Source: Methylococcales bacterium (GTDB lineage: Bacteria > Pseudomonadota > Gammaproteobacteria > Methylococcales > Methylomonadaceae). From it: a stretch of 35,495 bases of DNA. The notes beneath the pieces were generated by a model, which saw nothing but the letters and a program-made list of their open reading frames with translations, ran no database searches and was not told the origin of the DNA. The position numbers and the translations under genes are program-made. The stretch's first letter is position 1, and the number at the start of each line of letters is the position of its first letter. The DNA lies in contig JAPLRP010000088.1 in the NCBI GenBank assembly GCA_026399095.1, forward strand, positions 1-35,495, read 5' to 3'. Positions 34,983 through 35,495 of this stretch are shown piece by piece.

Positions 34983-35495
34983 AACCCCGCCGGCATTGAT
35001 AGGGGCATAAAGCGTTTTGCTACCCTGAGCGATGGCACAGTCTATAACCCGCTCAATAGCTTCAAAGGCAAGGCGGAAAAGCTTGCCAAGTTTCAACGAC
35101 AGTTGAAAAACAAAAAGAAATTCTCAAACAATTGGAAAAAGGTAAAAGTAAACATAACAACATGTCATGAAGAGATAGCCAATGCCCGTAAAGACTATCT
35201 TCACAAAGTATCAACTGAAGTCTGCGATAACCAAGCGATGATATTGGTTGAAGACTTGAAGACTTGAAGACTTGAAGACTTGAAGATAAAGAATATGAGC
35301 AAGTCAGCAAAAGGCACACTCGATAAGCCCGGCAAGAAAGTGGATCAAAAGTCTGGATTGAACAAAGCAATAGTAGACCAAGGCTGGTCGATGTTCTTTC
35401 AGATGTTAGCGTACAAACAAGACTGGAACGGTGGCATGGTGCTAAAAGTTGCGCCACATCACACCAGTCAGCAATGCCCGGCTTGTCACCATAGC
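34983..35495 (+). pseudogene. tnpB: TnpB / IS200-IS605 OrfB, 5'-truncated and interrupted, running off the window
   Basis: The plus-strand frame reads GIDRGIKRFATLSDGTVYNP from 34992, the first RuvC motif with its catalytic Asp. It continues through FKGKAEKLAKFQRQLKNKKK to LVEDLK, the second RuvC carboxylate (Glu codon at 35250), and then to APHHTSQQCPACHHS, the start of the zinc ribbon. The frame upstream is closed by TAA at 34980, and no TnpB N-terminal half is found, so the 5' end is lost. An 8-bp repeat expansion after LVEDLK adds a TGA at 35265-35267, after which the same frame resumes. The right end and any omega-RNA lie outside the window. TnpB proteins are RNA-guided nucleases; this copy should be inactive. 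Confidence 0.85.
35253..35284 (+). repeat. Four tandem copies of an 8-bp unit inside tnpB
   Basis: GACTTGAA is repeated four times without interruption. The family reads VEDLKIKN here, which needs one copy, so three copies (24 bases) appear to have been gained. The gain keeps the downstream frame but creates an in-frame TGA. Replication slippage is the likely cause. Confidence 0.85.

Noticed and set aside
35062-35457. Minus-strand open frame of 131 codons over the tnpB region
   Set aside because: It is a serine- and leucine-rich shadow of the tnpB reading frame, which has clear family motifs on the plus strand.
1-35495. CRISPR array, tRNA, rRNA or prophage genes
   Set aside because: No regularly spaced repeats, cloverleaf genes, ribosomal RNA or phage structural genes were seen in the window.

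Overview
The window looks like a chromosomal segment of an AT-rich gammaproteobacterium. The core genes (bamA-skp-fabZ-lpxA-rnhB, rppH, efp/epmA/epmB, srkA, a PatZ-type acetyltransferase) are all of gammaproteobacterial type. A copper-dependent methanethiol oxidase, a sulfide:quinone oxidoreductase (SQR) and cytochrome bd together suggest a methylotrophic or methanotrophic (Methylococcales-like) or sulfur-oxidising lineage. That placement is an inference, because no methane or methanol oxidation gene lies in the window.

Left part (1-5.7 kb): a methanethiol oxidase (SBP56/MtoX) with a signal peptide is followed by one polypeptide that joins a SCO1/SenC copper-chaperone domain to a MauG-like di-haem peroxidase. 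An unknown lipoprotein on the opposite strand, a TPMT-family S-methyltransferase and a decayed cupredoxin/TauE-SafE gene follow. From 5.7 to 9.5 kb, on the minus strand, lies cydA-cydB followed by an unusual third cistron: a complete CydX small subunit fused to a degenerate GGDEF domain. A PsiE-family membrane protein comes next. Divergent from cydA (9.8-18 kb) is a plus-strand cluster: SQR, a DUF2892 membrane protein, a short inverted-repeat element, a TolC/adaptor/RND-permease efflux system, and a membrane b-type cytochrome fused to a c-type haem domain.

Right part (18-35.5 kb) is mostly core: glycogen phosphorylase; a PatZ-like acyl-CoA synthetase/GNAT protein; a HAD-IB phosphatase divergent from rppH; CorA and EpmB divergent from EF-P and EpmA; then bamA, skp, fabZ, lpxA and rnhB without the usual lpxD and lpxB; and the SrkA kinase. 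The window ends inside a 5'-truncated tnpB (IS200/IS605 OrfB) that an expanded 8-bp tandem repeat has interrupted with a stop codon.

A working hypothesis for the first 18 kb is a volatile-sulfur module. MtoX would turn methanethiol into formaldehyde, hydrogen peroxide and sulfide; the SCO1-MauG fusion would mature or support MtoX; SQR would oxidise sulfide into the quinone pool; and sulfide-tolerant cytochrome bd would re-oxidise quinol. The reactions are established for the families. The linkage is inferred from gene position only.
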